From Holothuria scabra (taxonomy: Eukaryota > Echinodermata > Holothuroidea > Aspidochirotida > Holothuriidae): a stretch of DNA of 64,000 nt. Shown piece by piece: positions 33,993 through 45,000 of the stretch (positions are counted from its first letter, which is position 1; each line of letters opens with the position of its first letter). The position numbers and the translations under genes are program-made. The notes below the pieces were generated by a model. The model ran no database searches. It had not been told where the DNA came from and saw nothing but the letters and a program-made list of their open reading frames with translations. Location of the stretch: assembly GCA_037179385.1 (NCBI GenBank), contig CM074189.1, forward strand, positions 23,745,648-23,809,647. Reading direction: 5' to 3'.

Positions 33993-34130
33993 TTATTCTT
34001 CACGGCTGCTTTCAAAAATTACAACTGGTTTCTCATCATCATAACTTGTTTGACATTTCATTGTAACCACGGATGTAGTCTTCCGGCTCAGCTCGGTGGT
34101 AGGATTTTCCGCTCTTTGGAAAGAAACTAT
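33993..34130 (-). CDS. Candidate 3'-terminal coding exon (unknown protein)
   Basis: On the - strand a pyrimidine-rich acceptor (CCTATTTTCTATTTTTGAGCAG) is followed by 45 open codons and a TAA stop. The peptide is hydrophilic and ordinary in composition (it begins IVSFQRAENPTTELSRKTTS and ends KPVVIFESSREE), like a cytoplasmic tail or other C-terminus. Frame, splice site and stop fit a last exon. Possible AATAAA signals follow within about 170 bp. No upstream exon could be tied to it, and I do not recognise the family. Confidence 0.42.
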   Translation of the reverse strand: MVSFQRAENPTTELSRKTTSVVTMKCQTSYDDEKPVVIFESSREE

Positions 34131-34280
34131 CTGCTCAAAAATAGAAAATAGGAGAGAAAAAATGGAAAACTTTGATGCAGATGATGACACAGTGTTCAAT
34201 ATAAACCAAATGAATAATACTAAGCTTAAAACAAATTACTTCTAGAATGACTGTCATTTTCTCATAAAATTGATGGAATC

Positions 34281-34571
34281 TTAAAGGCCTGTTAATCCTC
34301 TCACCCCAAACAGTCCCAATTCTCCTAACCGACTCATTTAAGCCCCTCCCACAACTGTTAAAAATTTGCTCTCATTCAGACACAATCTCAGGTTATTGCA
34401 TCAGGGTGAGTAAACAAGACACCAATGTGTAATTAAAACACAGTACTGTACATGCTGTGTGATATGAGCTTTGGTAATTGAGTGGCATTTTTCGAACTAG
34501 TTTTTCAATCAGAACGGTACCAATGGAGACTACAAAAATTGTAGTCTGGGATGAGAAGAGTAGCCCTTTAA
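34281..34571 (-). mobile_element. TTAA-bordered MITE, family A copy 7
   Basis: Starts TTAAAGGCCTGTTAATCCTC and ends GAGTAGCCCTTTAA. Keeps AGCCCCTCCCACAACTGTTA and CACAATCTCAGGTTATTGC. The normally conserved GCTGTCAATCAAAGAGC core has decayed to TTTTTCAATCAGAACGG, so this is an older copy. It lies just upstream, on the - strand, of the terminal-exon candidate at 33993. Confidence 0.82.
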
Positions 34572-35283
34572 TAAAGCTGATGTTCACTCTTGAAAGAATG
34601 TCTCAAGAAATTTCACCAGGTTCATGTTTATATAGCATTTATGCAAATGTTTTTTTACAAGGAAATCATAGTCACATTAACCATTAAACTGGTGCATTCA
34701 ACCAAACACCAGGTTATTTCTTATTTTTTAACCATTTTTTCAGTATTTGAATACAAATTCCTGTTGAAATTAAGCACCATTCTGTGGGTGCTATATTCAC
34801 ATAGAATCTGATAAACTTTCATCAGACATTTTTTAGGATATGTGATCCAGTAAAGTTTCATTTAGATGTGTGCTAGCAGGTTAAAATTCCAATCAGCAAA
34901 TTTAACAAGTAAACAAATGCCAAAGTAAAAATCAACAATTGTTTCATATTTTATACCCAAAAGATAGGGAAGAAGCAGAATTTTTCAAAATGTTTTACTT
35001 TGAAAATAGTCACTCACCATTTAAATTTCTTCTGGCAATGTGCTGTTGTATTTTGAAGATACAACAACACCACATTTAAAAGCAGACCATAACAAATTAC
35101 ACTTACTATCATAATACATCATGTGCTAACATTCAATTTACACATCTTTCAATTTTATGCAGTCCACCTCTCATATGATATTTGCATTAAAAATAAGACC
35201 ATTTTTTATTTTTCAATCAACCACACTTCACCCAGTCCTACCCTTTCTGAACCCCATTTAATTTTCATCACAGTTCAATAGTC
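34572..35283. other. Non-coding sequence
   Basis: AT-rich; nothing recognised. A possible - strand donor (ATG|GTGAGTG) at about 35016 has no good acceptor partner. Confidence 0.35.
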
Positions 35284-35685
35284 CGGTGCGGATCCAGACA
35301 TTCCAAAGGGGGGGGGGGCTGACTTAAGAGAAAGCAGGGTTGTAAGGGAATTGCACTGCTAATTTCTCCATATGTTTCATTGTTGATGTCATGAAGAAAT
35401 CTAGCCCGATGCTCTCCATATAGCAACAGTGTAAATAATGCTCTCATATCCCACTGACCAGTGACCACTCTGCTTATTGACTGACTATACTGAGGTAACA
35501 GAACAAAGATCCCTCATGTAGTCATAGGCTGTATCTTCATACAGTAGAGTCTTCTGGCAAACTATCTGCAATTACCCGGAAAAAGGCCTTGAAATCCGGG
35601 GTTTTAAGAGTATCGGGCAAGTTAGCCTAATGGGCGAAAAAGGGAGGACTGAGGCTGTAAAAGCCCCCCCTTTGATCCACCCCTG
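35284..35685. mobile_element. Probable hAT-like element, about 400 bp
   Basis: The left end reads CGGTGCGGATCCAGACATTC with a G11 run, and the right end, on the other strand, reads CCAGGGGTGGATCAAAGGGG. CAGGGGYGGATC is a common hAT terminus. Inverted similarity is good over about 12 bp and again at the G tract. No clean 8-bp duplication was found, so the exact ends and class are less certain. Confidence 0.55.
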
Positions 35686-37150
35686 GTATGTAGCATCTTT
35701 TTTAACCTTTACCTTTATCTTTCACCTCTAACAATATTTGTCACATTTATTTGACCTCAATGCAGAAGCAATTGATCATTCCACTCCACCTGGATTTTCA
35801 TTTTTTTCTGTAGGAATTAGAATTTTTCTTCAAAAAAGGGAAAACACCTAATAAACCTTACAGCATTTTTTAAGCATCACATATTTTCACCTCCTTTATT
35901 ACAATTTCCAATTTCTGTCTTTGACTTTCCCAAATTATACACAGTTTCACACCTTTATTGCAATAAATCTCTGTCGCACAGGTAAAAGTCATTTTCTCAA
36001 CAAAGTCGTGTGGCTAACATTTTATAGGGACAGGGCCAATTAATAAACTAAAAGCCTCCACTTTAATTCAACTTTATTTCAAAAGCCTTCAGGCAAACAA
36101 TTTACAAGTCCTCCTTTCTTTTGTTTGCAAACATCTGTCACACCACCACTAATTTGAAAAATAATTAACATTTGAAAAATAATTAACAAGATGTCTTCCT
36201 GAAAGGCTCCGAAATAATTAGGAAAAGGTTCACAAAGCATTCTTATATACTTTGATTTTGCCATTTTATTCGTCCTTTTCTCTGATCGGAATTGGGAAAC
36301 TATAGCAATTGAGCTTTTAAGAAATTATAACCTGTGTGGGAAACTTGTGCAAACAAACTTAAAAGGTTGTTAGTTACAGCTGCCATTACAAGCCATTAAA
36401 CACTATACTGCAAGATATTATGTTAATAGGGACTGACACAGCGAGAAGGATACAGCGTGTTGCATTAGTTATATTTGATATGATCACACTTGTCCACTGT
36501 AGATTGTGGCAGTTTTGTGAACTTTACTTTGTGCCAAATAAGTAGCTTGCTCAATTTACAATGAAAAATTACTGTGAGTCAAGATATATTGTAATATAAT
36601 TTTGAATTATCATAACTACTTAAGCAACAAAAGGAATGAAAAATTCTTTGATTAAAAATCCTAAAAGCAGTGCTGAATATGAATAGTAAAAGGAAAGTAT
36701 AAATCTTAAGTTCTGTACATTGCTATAAAAGCGAGGAAAAAAAAAATAGATGTTCATTTCTCAATGGGTGCAAATGAGGATACCGTATTATCCATGACCA
36801 GATCCAACTATATAAATGAAAAATTCAACCCTTAGTCAAACTGCTATCTTAACTTTTTACAGTCTCGGTCAATTTGAAAGGCAATAGGACACTTTCCCAA
36901 ACAGCCATCACAAGGGATTGTGGGATAAAGATCTGGTAGGCATATAGCTAATTCTGTCAATGCAAGATAAACATAGGTTATGTAGGCCTACTTTAAAGTT
37001 CCTAGCAACATCTTTAGCCTAGTAACTTGCTATTTGTTATTAGGACAAGGGTTTATCAAAGTATACCACATGTCCAACTCGGGAACTAAACTATATGCTA
37101 TTCAGTCTCTTTTGCTACTGTTGGAAGAGTAGTCATATAGCAATAAAAGC
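35686..37150. other. Non-coding sequence
   Basis: AT-rich with no recognised gene. There is a perfect 18-bp tandem duplication ATTTGAAAAATAATTAAC at 36152-36187. Confidence 0.4.
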
Positions 37151-37323
37151 CATTGGCATATGGGGTTAATTTTCTATGAGGGGACAAGAGCATTTTTTGC
37201 CCAAATAACATCACCATTTATCATGTTTTCCCCATATTCTGCCTGAAGATACCAACTTTTTGTCCGAATTGATACGGCGAGTGCCCCCTGCGCCCTCCCC
37301 CCCCCCCCTTTCGTATGCCTATG
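37151..37323 (+). mobile_element. hAT-like MITE, family F copy 1
   Basis: A 173-bp element with a perfect 8-bp target duplication ATAAAAGC (37143-37150, 37324-37331). The termini are CATTGGCATATGGGG and, on the other strand, CATAGGCATACGAAAGGGG. Shares ACAAGAGCATTTTTTGCC with copy 2 at 42412. The C12 run near the right end is part of the element. Confidence 0.93.
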
Positions 37324-37657
37324 ATAAAAGCTTATATTCAAATAACATAAACAAGTGTTCTCCAAGCCACTGTGGCAGCAAAGGCAAGGCAGAATGACTA
37401 AGGGTAGATTTGTGAATCAGATGAGTTTGCAAAAATGGTTTGATAGATAACTTTTATTTGTTGTACTATAAGAATGCAATATTTCTTGCTATAAATCTGA
37501 TTAAGTGATTAGTTCTTAAAAAGTTAGAATAAAGAAAGTGACTATATATTTAAATACAATTACAGCCATTTATCCATGAACAGGGACTGGCAGAATAAAG
37601 CAAGTACAAAATATCGTGCATATTGAGCTTTGGTATACACACTTTTGTCAAAGCCAC

Positions 37658-37965
37658 TTTAAGGCCCAGTTCTCTCATCCCAAAAACAGTACCAATTCTC
37701 CTGACCTTCTTACTGAAGCCCCTCCCACAATTGTCTGAAATTCATTTTCATCCAGACACAATCTCAGTTATATTGCTTCAGGGTGAGTATAGAAAAACTC
37801 AATTTATATAATCAAAACACTCTCAGACCGTTCATGCTGTGTAATATAAGCTTTGGCACTCTGCATTGTTTGAATTAGCTGTCAATCAAAGCGCTGAGCC
37901 AATTGAGAATTTTGGTACCTGGGTATCAAAATTGTACTTTGGGGTGAGAGGTTTGTCCCTTTAAA
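37658..37965 (-). mobile_element. TTAA-bordered MITE, family A copy 8
   Basis: The left end TTTAAGGCCCAGTTCTCTCA has lost one A of the usual TTAAAGG, and the right end is GAGGTTTGTCCCTTTAA. The interior is almost the same as copy 6 (27557) across the whole length, including AAAACTCAATTTATATAATC. This marks a shared young subfamily or a late duplication. Confidence 0.9.
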
Positions 37966-38717
37966 TGTGACCAAAAAACCCAACACATTCTAAAATGCTA
38001 TCCCACAGTCTTTTGTAATTGCTATTTCAAAAATGGCTCTCTATGGTGAAAGCAAGAACTTCTATATATAAAAGCAATATGGTACCCAAGGCCTCACTCA
38101 GAGTACGTACTCTGAGGGAAACTATACAGCATTCCTAAATCACCATCGTGTGTTGGTGTTTAATGTAGGTTCAATTTGTTAAGAGTTATTCAATCAATTC
38201 CTGGGCACCAATTATTCAAATCCAATTCTGGGAATATCGATAATGAATGTTTTTTGATGCATGGATTGCATTCATTATTCCACATATGACACTATGATTT
38301 GGTGCATTACAGGAAACCTGCATTTGGTAGAAAATATAGTCAACACAGGTTGGCAGTGCAGATTCTGCAGGTTCTTACCACTGACAGGTTGCTTAAATTG
38401 TCACTTACCAAAATAATACTTTCAGAGCTGCTAATAAAATTGAAGCTTTGACATAAAAGGAAGTAATAATGCTGAGTTAAATTGCGAAAAAATATCTTTC
38501 AAATTTTACTGCAGAAAAATTGCCAAGCTCTATTTTGAAAGCATACACAACTGACCATGCATTGCATGGTATATCCACCTTTGGCATTTACCTCATGAAT
38601 TATTCATTTTGAATATGCGAGAACTGGCTTCTATTGAAGAGAACTGTAGCAGCAAAACAAAAGAGAAAGGAAATGAAAAAAACACCAGGAAAAGGGTGAA
38701 GCAAAGTTATTCCAAAA

Positions 38718-39095
38718 CAGGGGTGGCGCTAGCACTGATCATGGCCCACAATGGGGCAGTGAAGCCCTGTCAGGGAATTTCCCATTTTGCCAGGGAGCTT
38801 CTATTTGTGGGATAACAATATGTAATCACAAAAACATTCAGAAGCCTGGCAATAAGCTTCATTTTGCTCAAAAGAAAGGCAGCTAGTTTCCCTACTATAT
38901 AAAATGTTTAAGGTTTCCTTCGACAATATTCCCGTTTTCCCAATTTCTTCACGAAAACTCACATTTTCAATTTTTTGTAATAATTAATTTTCCCTTCCAC
39001 AGTCACTTGTTTGGTGATTCATCATCTTTGTCGGGCTTGGTCCCCAGACTGGGTCCTTGACCCCTTCGGTCTTACAAATCTTGGCGCCACCCCTG
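38718..39095. mobile_element. hAT-like element, CAGGGGTGGCGC ends
   Basis: A 378-bp element whose ends are CAGGGGTGGCGCTAGC and, on the other strand, CAGGGGTGGCGCCAAG, identical over the first 12 bp. The flanks TTCCAAAA (38710-38717) and TTCCATAA (39096-39103) match at 7 of 8. CAGGGG plus an 8-bp duplication is hAT-like. There is no transposase fragment in the interior. Confidence 0.9.
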
Positions 39096-39426
39096 TTCCA
39101 TAATTGGTAAACCGTTACAACCACCTTAGTCCATCCACAATAATCTGTAGCTTACCCATGCTTTGCAGGTAAAGATACTTATTTTTATTGGTCAAAAAGG
39201 ATCTGATGAATATCCAACAAATTAATATGCTTTTGTCATTGGCAGAATGTGCTGAAGAAGTTCCCCCATTAATATGGCAGTAGATTCACACTGAACAGAT
39301 ATGATTTTCCTAAAACCCTCCCTGCCCTCTTCCATCCCCCTCCCCCCACCTTTTTACTTTCAAAATTTGCCTTCTGTTAGCTGTTGAATATTGGTTAAAA
39401 AATTTTTTAACAATTTCTTTGTACAG

Positions 39427-39484
39427 GAACTGAACCAGAGAGAACACAAATATTGCAGAGAAAAGCTTTACAAAAAGTTTCAAG
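39427..39484 (+). CDS. Candidate 58-nt internal coding exon
   Basis: The acceptor TTCTTTGTACAG follows a T-rich stretch and the donor is CAAG|GTAATA. Two frames are open: ELNQREHKYCREKLYKKFQ (phase 0, joinable to the exon candidate at 18108) and TEPERTQILQRKALQKVSR. Both are charged and helix-like, with no recognised domain. Short length and an A-rich composition make chance openness likely. Confidence 0.3.
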
Positions 39485-39637
39485 GTAATAAGCAGTTGCC
39501 CTAACTTTATTTTGAAACACCAACTAATCAGTTTGCATCCATTTTACATCACTCACACACAGTGCTAATGGCTAATTACAAAGGATTATCAGATGTAATG
39601 TTGGTTTGTTGTTTTTTAAGCCCAACTGAGTGAAATG

Positions 39638-40025
39638 CACAGACTTTTATACATGGACACAGCATGTAACGTATGGGTCCTATCCGTAGATGGTCGCCAC
39701 TGACTGAGACAAAAAGGGCGCACCAAGATGGCCGCCGTGAAGCTATAAATCATCTAATTTGAAGACGACTCGGTAATATTTAAAAAAAAAGTTAAACTTA
39801 AATGGGAAAAATATCATATTCCTGCAATATGTAAAGTGATTTTGACCTTTTCTTGCCATATTTCAAAAATATCTCAACTTTCTGGCAAAATATGGAATAT
39901 ACTTGAGCAAGTCAAAACTTTCACACAAAACCATAGCAGACAGCCATCTTGGTGCGTTTTGATCACACGTAAAGTAGCGACAATGTACCGAGCAGTATGC
40001 TATGTCCATGTATAGGAAGTCCGTG
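39638..40025. mobile_element. hAT-like element O, 34-bp inverted ends
   Basis: This 388-bp element starts CACAGACTTTTATACATGG and, on the other strand, ends CACGGACTTCCTATACATGG. Inverted similarity continues through GACAYAGCAT for about 34 bp. The flanks GTGAAATG (39630-39637) and GTGAAAGG (40026-40033) match at 7 of 8. A second inner inverted repeat, GCACCAAGATGGC, is at 39720-39732 and 39943-39955. It is non-coding. Confidence 0.88.
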
Positions 40026-40377
40026 GTGAAAGGCCATTGACAAAAATGACACAGTTCAAGAATTACCCATCTCAGTTCTTTGTATGTGGTATTTGGGATA
40101 GTGTCTGACTATGGCATGATAAGCAACATATATTTTTTTGTATTTTTTTTTTGGGGGGGGGAGGTAGGCAGGCAGGCAGGCATGATTTTTACAAGCCTTT
40201 CTTTAAAATCTAGACTATATGTATATATGTGTGAACATGTTTTTATTTTTAAAAAGAGACTTATATTTTTTAATGTCTGAGGTAGGGGAGGAGGTCACTA
40301 CCTTATTTTTACTCTCTGATTTCAGAACGTAAATATAGCATATACCAAAGGGTTTTTCCCAAGGCTTCAAGACTGAC

Positions 40378-40616
40378 TGCATGGTCAAGTGGTTAGAGCA
40401 CCCAACTTGCAGTTGGGAGTTCTAGAGTTCAACTCCTTGAGGGGTCATACCAAAAACTTTAAAAATTGATCCCATGGCTATCACGCTTGGTGCTCAGCAT
40501 AAGCAATGGAGTAGGGAAAACAAGCCAGTTAGCCGCAACTGGAAAAAAGGTTTTGCTTGGCTTGACTTAAACTGGTTGGTTAGAGACTGGGCTGTAAAAC
40601 TCTATCTAACCTAACC
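40378..40616 (+). mobile_element. tRNA-derived SINE, full-length-like
   Basis: This copy has the clearest head: GCATGGTCAAGTGGTTAGAG as A-box region, CAACTTGCAGTTGGGAG as anticodon arm and GAGTTCAACTCC as B box. The body follows with CAGCATAAGCAATGGAGTAG, CGCAACTGGAAAAAAGG, GACTTAAACTGG and TAAAACTCTATCTAACC. The uninterrupted GACTTAAACTGG serves as the empty-site reference for the family D insertion at 20647. Confidence 0.85.
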
Positions 40617-40796
40617 TATGGACTCAACAATGATCTTTTGTAATCAGTAACAATTAAAGCCATCAAAACTAATTGGTTTAATGGAGCCATGACAAGGATC
40701 AGGGTGTGTAGTATCACCACATTCATGGCAGGGATGAGGGAGTTTGGCCGTAAATTTGCATGAAGCTATTACTTGGCAAAAGAAATTTGGGATAGT

Positions 40797-41215
40797 TTAA
40801 AGGAAGTACATATTTAAGAATAAAATTTTGGACATGTCCTGAAAGATCTAAGTTCTTTTCATGCTGTGACATCGCTTCTTGAAAACGCAACATACACACC
40901 CCAGTACATCAAAGGCGGTATGGGGTGTAACTAAAATCTGAGTTTGTTATATATGATCTGTGACCTCAAATGAGCTATGCTTTCATTGTGTTCACACTGT
41001 GAAAAGCAATTAACACATGCTGACTGACCTGTTAGCTAACCTCAACTGTTACATAACTTTTTGTGTATTGAAACACATCTTTTACTGTCAATCAATAAAT
41101 CAGATATGAAACTTGACTTATAATCAAGTCTCCTGCCTGAAGTGATAAGAGGTAATTAGGCAGAGAGGAAGAATGTAACAAAAACTAAGAGGGAACGTTT
41201 CATCATGTTATTCAA
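40797..41215 (+). repeat. Dispersed repeat G, copy 1
   Basis: Shares ATGCTGTGACATCGCTTCTT, GGTATGGGGTGTAACT, ATATGATCTGTGACCTCAA, CATAACTTTTTGTG and TTTCATCATGTTA with the copies near 46843 and 48525. A TTAAAGG word at the left (40797) may be its terminus. The class is unknown, and no inverted repeats were confirmed. Confidence 0.7.
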
Positions 41216-42411
41216 TTCAGTTTATTGAAAATTCATTTTATTGAAATTTGGTAATAAATTTCAAAAATTGTCTTTGTGAATGATCATCAAACGGTTGCCT
41301 GCAATTGCTATTTGATTTATAGGGACAATGCTTTCATGCCAAATGTTCATAATTTTATTGAGGCAAAGTTCCATTAATTCATAAATTTGTCAAAAGACTA
41401 CAGGAAGTAAAAATTTCAATATCATTATACTTTTACAAACTTAATTAAAAATAGAGGGATTCTTACAGCCACTTGGTCTATAAAAAAAAGAAAATAAAAA
41501 AAGCAACGCTTTTTATGACATTTCATAAAAAATGTAATAAATCCTTTATTTCAAAATTCACCAAAACAAGTTACTACCATATAGTCTACCAATGTTGTCA
41601 GGAGTACCAGTGTTTAAACCTCTTTTTTTATTTTTTTTTTATTCCTAATTTTATCATTCTTTAACTTTCAAATTTAAGTTGATACCATTAAAAAGAAGAG
41701 GAACCACTACAATTGTGAGTCATCCCTTCTCAAGGGCCATCAACACTGGTAATCATAAATTTCCAATTTATGATTTACATTAATGTATTATAAATTGGTC
41801 AATTATTAATTCATAATTACGATGGAGTAGTGAAGGACTAAAGGATTAAATGAAACAGTGTGGTAGGAGTGTTGCATTCATGATGAAAATGTGATAATCA
41901 TGAAATGAGGTATACAGTAATTAGTGCATGACAAATAAAGATATGATATGTGTTCTGAGTTAATGCTGTAAAAGATGTAATGTGTGCTATAATCATGCAC
42001 CATGGGTGTTGGCTTCCATTATATATGAAGTCTGCTTGAGAAGACTGAATCTTGGAAATGAAGATACAGTTTAAAATTTTTGATGATTTCTAAGCTAATT
42101 AAAAAAATATTCTTTAAGGTCCTTTCAGCTCTGTCCAATCATGGTGTTTGAGAATATTTTATATGCATGGGGCTAAGGCAGTGTCATAGCTACAGATTAT
42201 TGTGATCAGACTACACTAGCTGTATATGATGAGTGATGCAGTGACTGAAATGGTACTCTACTACTATTTGTTACTTGTGCCAAAGCTCCCATTATCTCAA
42301 AAGCGGACCGGTATAAGGTGCGTGAAAATGTATATAGTCCCCTGCATCACTAGTCCTGTCTTACTGGTCTCCCTGCCTCATTGGTTCCCTATCTTACTGG
42401 TAGTCCTTCTT
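41216..42411. other. AT-rich non-coding sequence
   Basis: No recognised element or gene. It is very AT-rich around 41380-41680. Confidence 0.4.
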
Positions 42412-42576
42412 CATAGGCATTCAGGGGTAACTTTCCATGGAGGGCAAGAGCATTTTTTGCCTGAATAAAGTCACAGTTTTATCTGGTTTTGCCCTTTTTT
42501 TTGCCTGAATAGACAAACTTCTTTTGCCTAAATTGGGAGGGCAAGTGCCACCACACCCCCATCTCGTATGCCCATG
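42412..42576 (+). mobile_element. hAT-like MITE, family F copy 2
   Basis: A 165-bp element with a perfect 8-bp duplication TCCTTCTT (42404-42411, 42577-42584). The termini are CATAGGCATTCAGGGG and, on the other strand, CATGGGCATACGAGATGGGG. Shares GGGCAAGAGCATTTTTTGCC with copy 1. The perfect duplication implies limited age. Confidence 0.93.
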
Positions 42577-42639
42577 TCCTTCTTATGGGTTCCTCCAGGT
42601 TTTCTAGAAGGCAATGTGTCCATTAACCCTACATCTAAC

Positions 42640-42720
42640 TTACCCTATCCCCAAATTATGATCCTTTTTCCAAACTGTAATCCTAAACCATAAATAACCA
42701 AAACCTAATCCTGAGGAGTT
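42640..42720. repeat. Degenerate CCTAA-rich stretch
   Basis: Words such as TAATCCTAAACC and AAAACCTAATCC recur, as at 12325 and weakly near 44280. It is probably a simple-sequence relic. Confidence 0.3.
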
Positions 42721-43308
42721 GGGGGCCAATTACACAGTGTACTAATCTGAATGAGGACAAATGTGATGGAATAATGAAAAGGGGGACTGACAGGAAAACC
42801 AATCATATGAAAGAAGCTAATTGGGGGACCAATGAGACTGAAGCTGAGAAAAGAAATGGTAGAGCTAACCCTTGCAGGATGGGACTCACAAGATCAAAGG
42901 TTCACTAGATTATGGATACTTAGTCTACACCAGTGCTGGTTCTTTAATAACTTTTTGATGGTTGGGCCATTGTGGGAGTAAGAAATCAGGTCATAGAGGG
43001 GCCATAAAGTACAGTACTATTGCATTTGCCAGCATGAGAGCAGTGTGTAATTATTGGAGGTGGGGTACTGGGGGCTTGTTACCTTTTGAAAGAATTTTTC
43101 ATCATTGGTAACTTTTCTATTTGCAATTTGATCCACTAAAGGTTGCATGGAAGTAGACATTGTACTACAAATTAAAATACCTAAGGTTTTTAAGTAACCA
43201 AATGTCATAATGTCCCCAAAAGGGCCACTGTTTATAAGAGAGAGCAGACTGCAGAGTTTCTTAAAAGTATAGGCAAAACATCAGCTCATTTAAGACCAGA
43301 ATCCACAC

Positions 43309-43475
43309 TTAAAGGGAAAAATGGAGTCACCTAAATTAGAATTAAGGTAGTTGACTATCCTATTCCATGAATGGTGCTTGAGAATCATGTGACAACATTT
43401 TTGCTCCTTAATTTCAAAATTAACTTGAAGTAATTGTTTGGTTCACCTTGAACATTCATTGTGCCCTCAATTGTC
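43309..43475 (+). repeat. TTAAAGGG-start repeat P, copy 1
   Basis: Starts TTAAAGGGAAAAATGGAGTC and shares GACTATCC-ATTCCATGAATGG, AATCATGTGACAA and GGTTCA with the copy at 44334. The 5' edge matches the TTAAAGG signature of families A and H. The right end was not located. Confidence 0.55.
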
Positions 43476-44333
43476 ATGTAGGATATACTAGTGGCAGAGA
43501 AGTAAGAAGAAACGGTTGCAATTTGGCTTTTCATTTCAAAATGAATTTGGCGGATGCCCTTTACAAAACTAAAAAGCTGAAATTTTGGACATATGGCAGT
43601 TTCCTAAGAAAATCACTGCGTAGAACTACACTCACCTCCATGGATGAGGAAAAATTGAACATTAGTGGCATTCAAATTGATGATCTTAGAATGGCTTACC
43701 ATGGGTAGGAAAAATTGAAAAGCTGCAGCCCTCCCAGGGAAATTTAGGCTACTGGGAGGAAGTTTCAGCATTTGGAAGGAATTACTTTTTTTTTTGTGCA
43801 TGAAAGTATGTGGAAAATTGTGGAAAATTCTACTCCCCTCCTGAAAAATTTTTTTACTTCCCTCATGGGAAATGAACATTTCTTCCAGCCTTGTGGCTAA
43901 CAGTTAGAAACAGCAATTCAAGCTTTCAAGTGCAGTCTCCAATACAGTTTTGCATTAGTCATGCCAAGGATGTCGTCAGTACAGAAAAAAAAGCATCTGA
44001 GTTTAGAACTCGATGAAAGAGATTCTCAGACAGAGAGCAGCAAGCCTGAGGCAAAGATGTTTAGCTCTCATTAAACTAACCACATGGTTTCAAACCATTG
44101 CCACTTTAGGAAACCAACTGGAACAGTAAAAAAATCAAGTAGTAACTCCAAAACATTTTGATAATAACCGTATTAAAGCAGCCTACATTTCAACATTCGG
44201 ACTTTCGTATTCATACTACATTTTGTCAAGAATCATCTTTACATTTACTGAAAATCTATGATAGCACACTGTTCTTAGATTGATCCTAACCCTATACAAC
44301 AGCCTAACCCTGAACCATTATCCTGTTCTGATG

Positions 44334-44760
44334 CTTAAAGGGAAAATGCAATGCACTCTAATTTAAATTAGTGTCACAGACTATCCTTTTTCATGAATGG
44401 TTTATGAAAATCATGTGACAATGGTTTCCCACTCAATTGTGAAATTTTCAAGGGCTAACTCTCACGCAGAAGGCCCAGGTTCAATTCCCAGGTCGAGTCA
44501 TACCAAAGACTCTTAAAAATGGGACCTACTGCTATTGTGCGTGAAGCTCTGCATAAGTAACAGAGTAGGGAAGCAAGCCAGTGAGCCACAACTGGAAAAA
44601 AGGCAGTGGCCGGCTCGACTTGAACCAGTAGGTTGGAAACTGAGCAGCAAAACCCTATTTAAAAAACTAACTAACTTACTTCAAGGGCTAACTGAATGGT
44701 TCAACATCAATATCAAGTATTTAATATTTAAGTCCTGAAATATTATGAAAGATACTTTAA
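44334..44760 (+). repeat. TTAAAGGG-start repeat P, copy 2, with SINE insert
   Basis: Starts TTAAAGGGAAAATGCAATGC. It keeps ACTATCCTTTTTCATGAATGG and AATCATGTGACAATGG, then is interrupted at 44460 by a SINE (44461-44679). It resumes with CTGAATGGTTCAACATC and may end at ACTTTAAA near 44757. Confidence 0.5.
44461..44679 (+). mobile_element. tRNA-derived SINE, 5'-truncated, with 14-bp target duplication
   Basis: TTCAAGGGCTAACT is repeated perfectly at 44447-44460 and 44680-44693, proving retroposition-style insertion. The copy begins inside the tRNA-like head (AGAAGGCCCAGGTTCAATTC, with a good B box). It contains TCTGCATAAGTAACAGAGTA, GAGCCACAACTGG and GACTTGAACCAGTAGG, then the CTAACTAACTTA tail. 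Truncation at the 5' end is usual for LINE-driven insertion. Confidence 0.93.
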
Positions 44761-45000
44761 ATGGACATTAGAAGGAAATAGTGAGATTTAGCTCATGGTC
44801 CAATAAGTTTGGGTCAACTGTTTTTACCTGCCCATTTAATCCTCAAGTTATCTGAATCCTACTTTCTATACCTATATGTACCCATGAAGCAAGTTGCAAC
44901 AGCTGTTTGACTCCCCTGTTTCTGTACTGGACTTCTTGAGACCTAACCCCACATCCAATCTAAACAGATTTTCTGTCAAGCAGATATTTTTCTAGTTAAA

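Noticed and set aside
38580..38660. 52-nt - strand exon with very strong acceptor (TTTGTTTTGCTGCTACAG)
   Set aside because: All frames contain a stop before the weak GTAAAT donor. It could only be a terminal exon, with little support.
40378..40450. Possible functional tRNA gene
   Set aside because: A-box and B-box words are present, but the arms do not form a proper cloverleaf and the sequence runs on into the SINE body found in several other copies.
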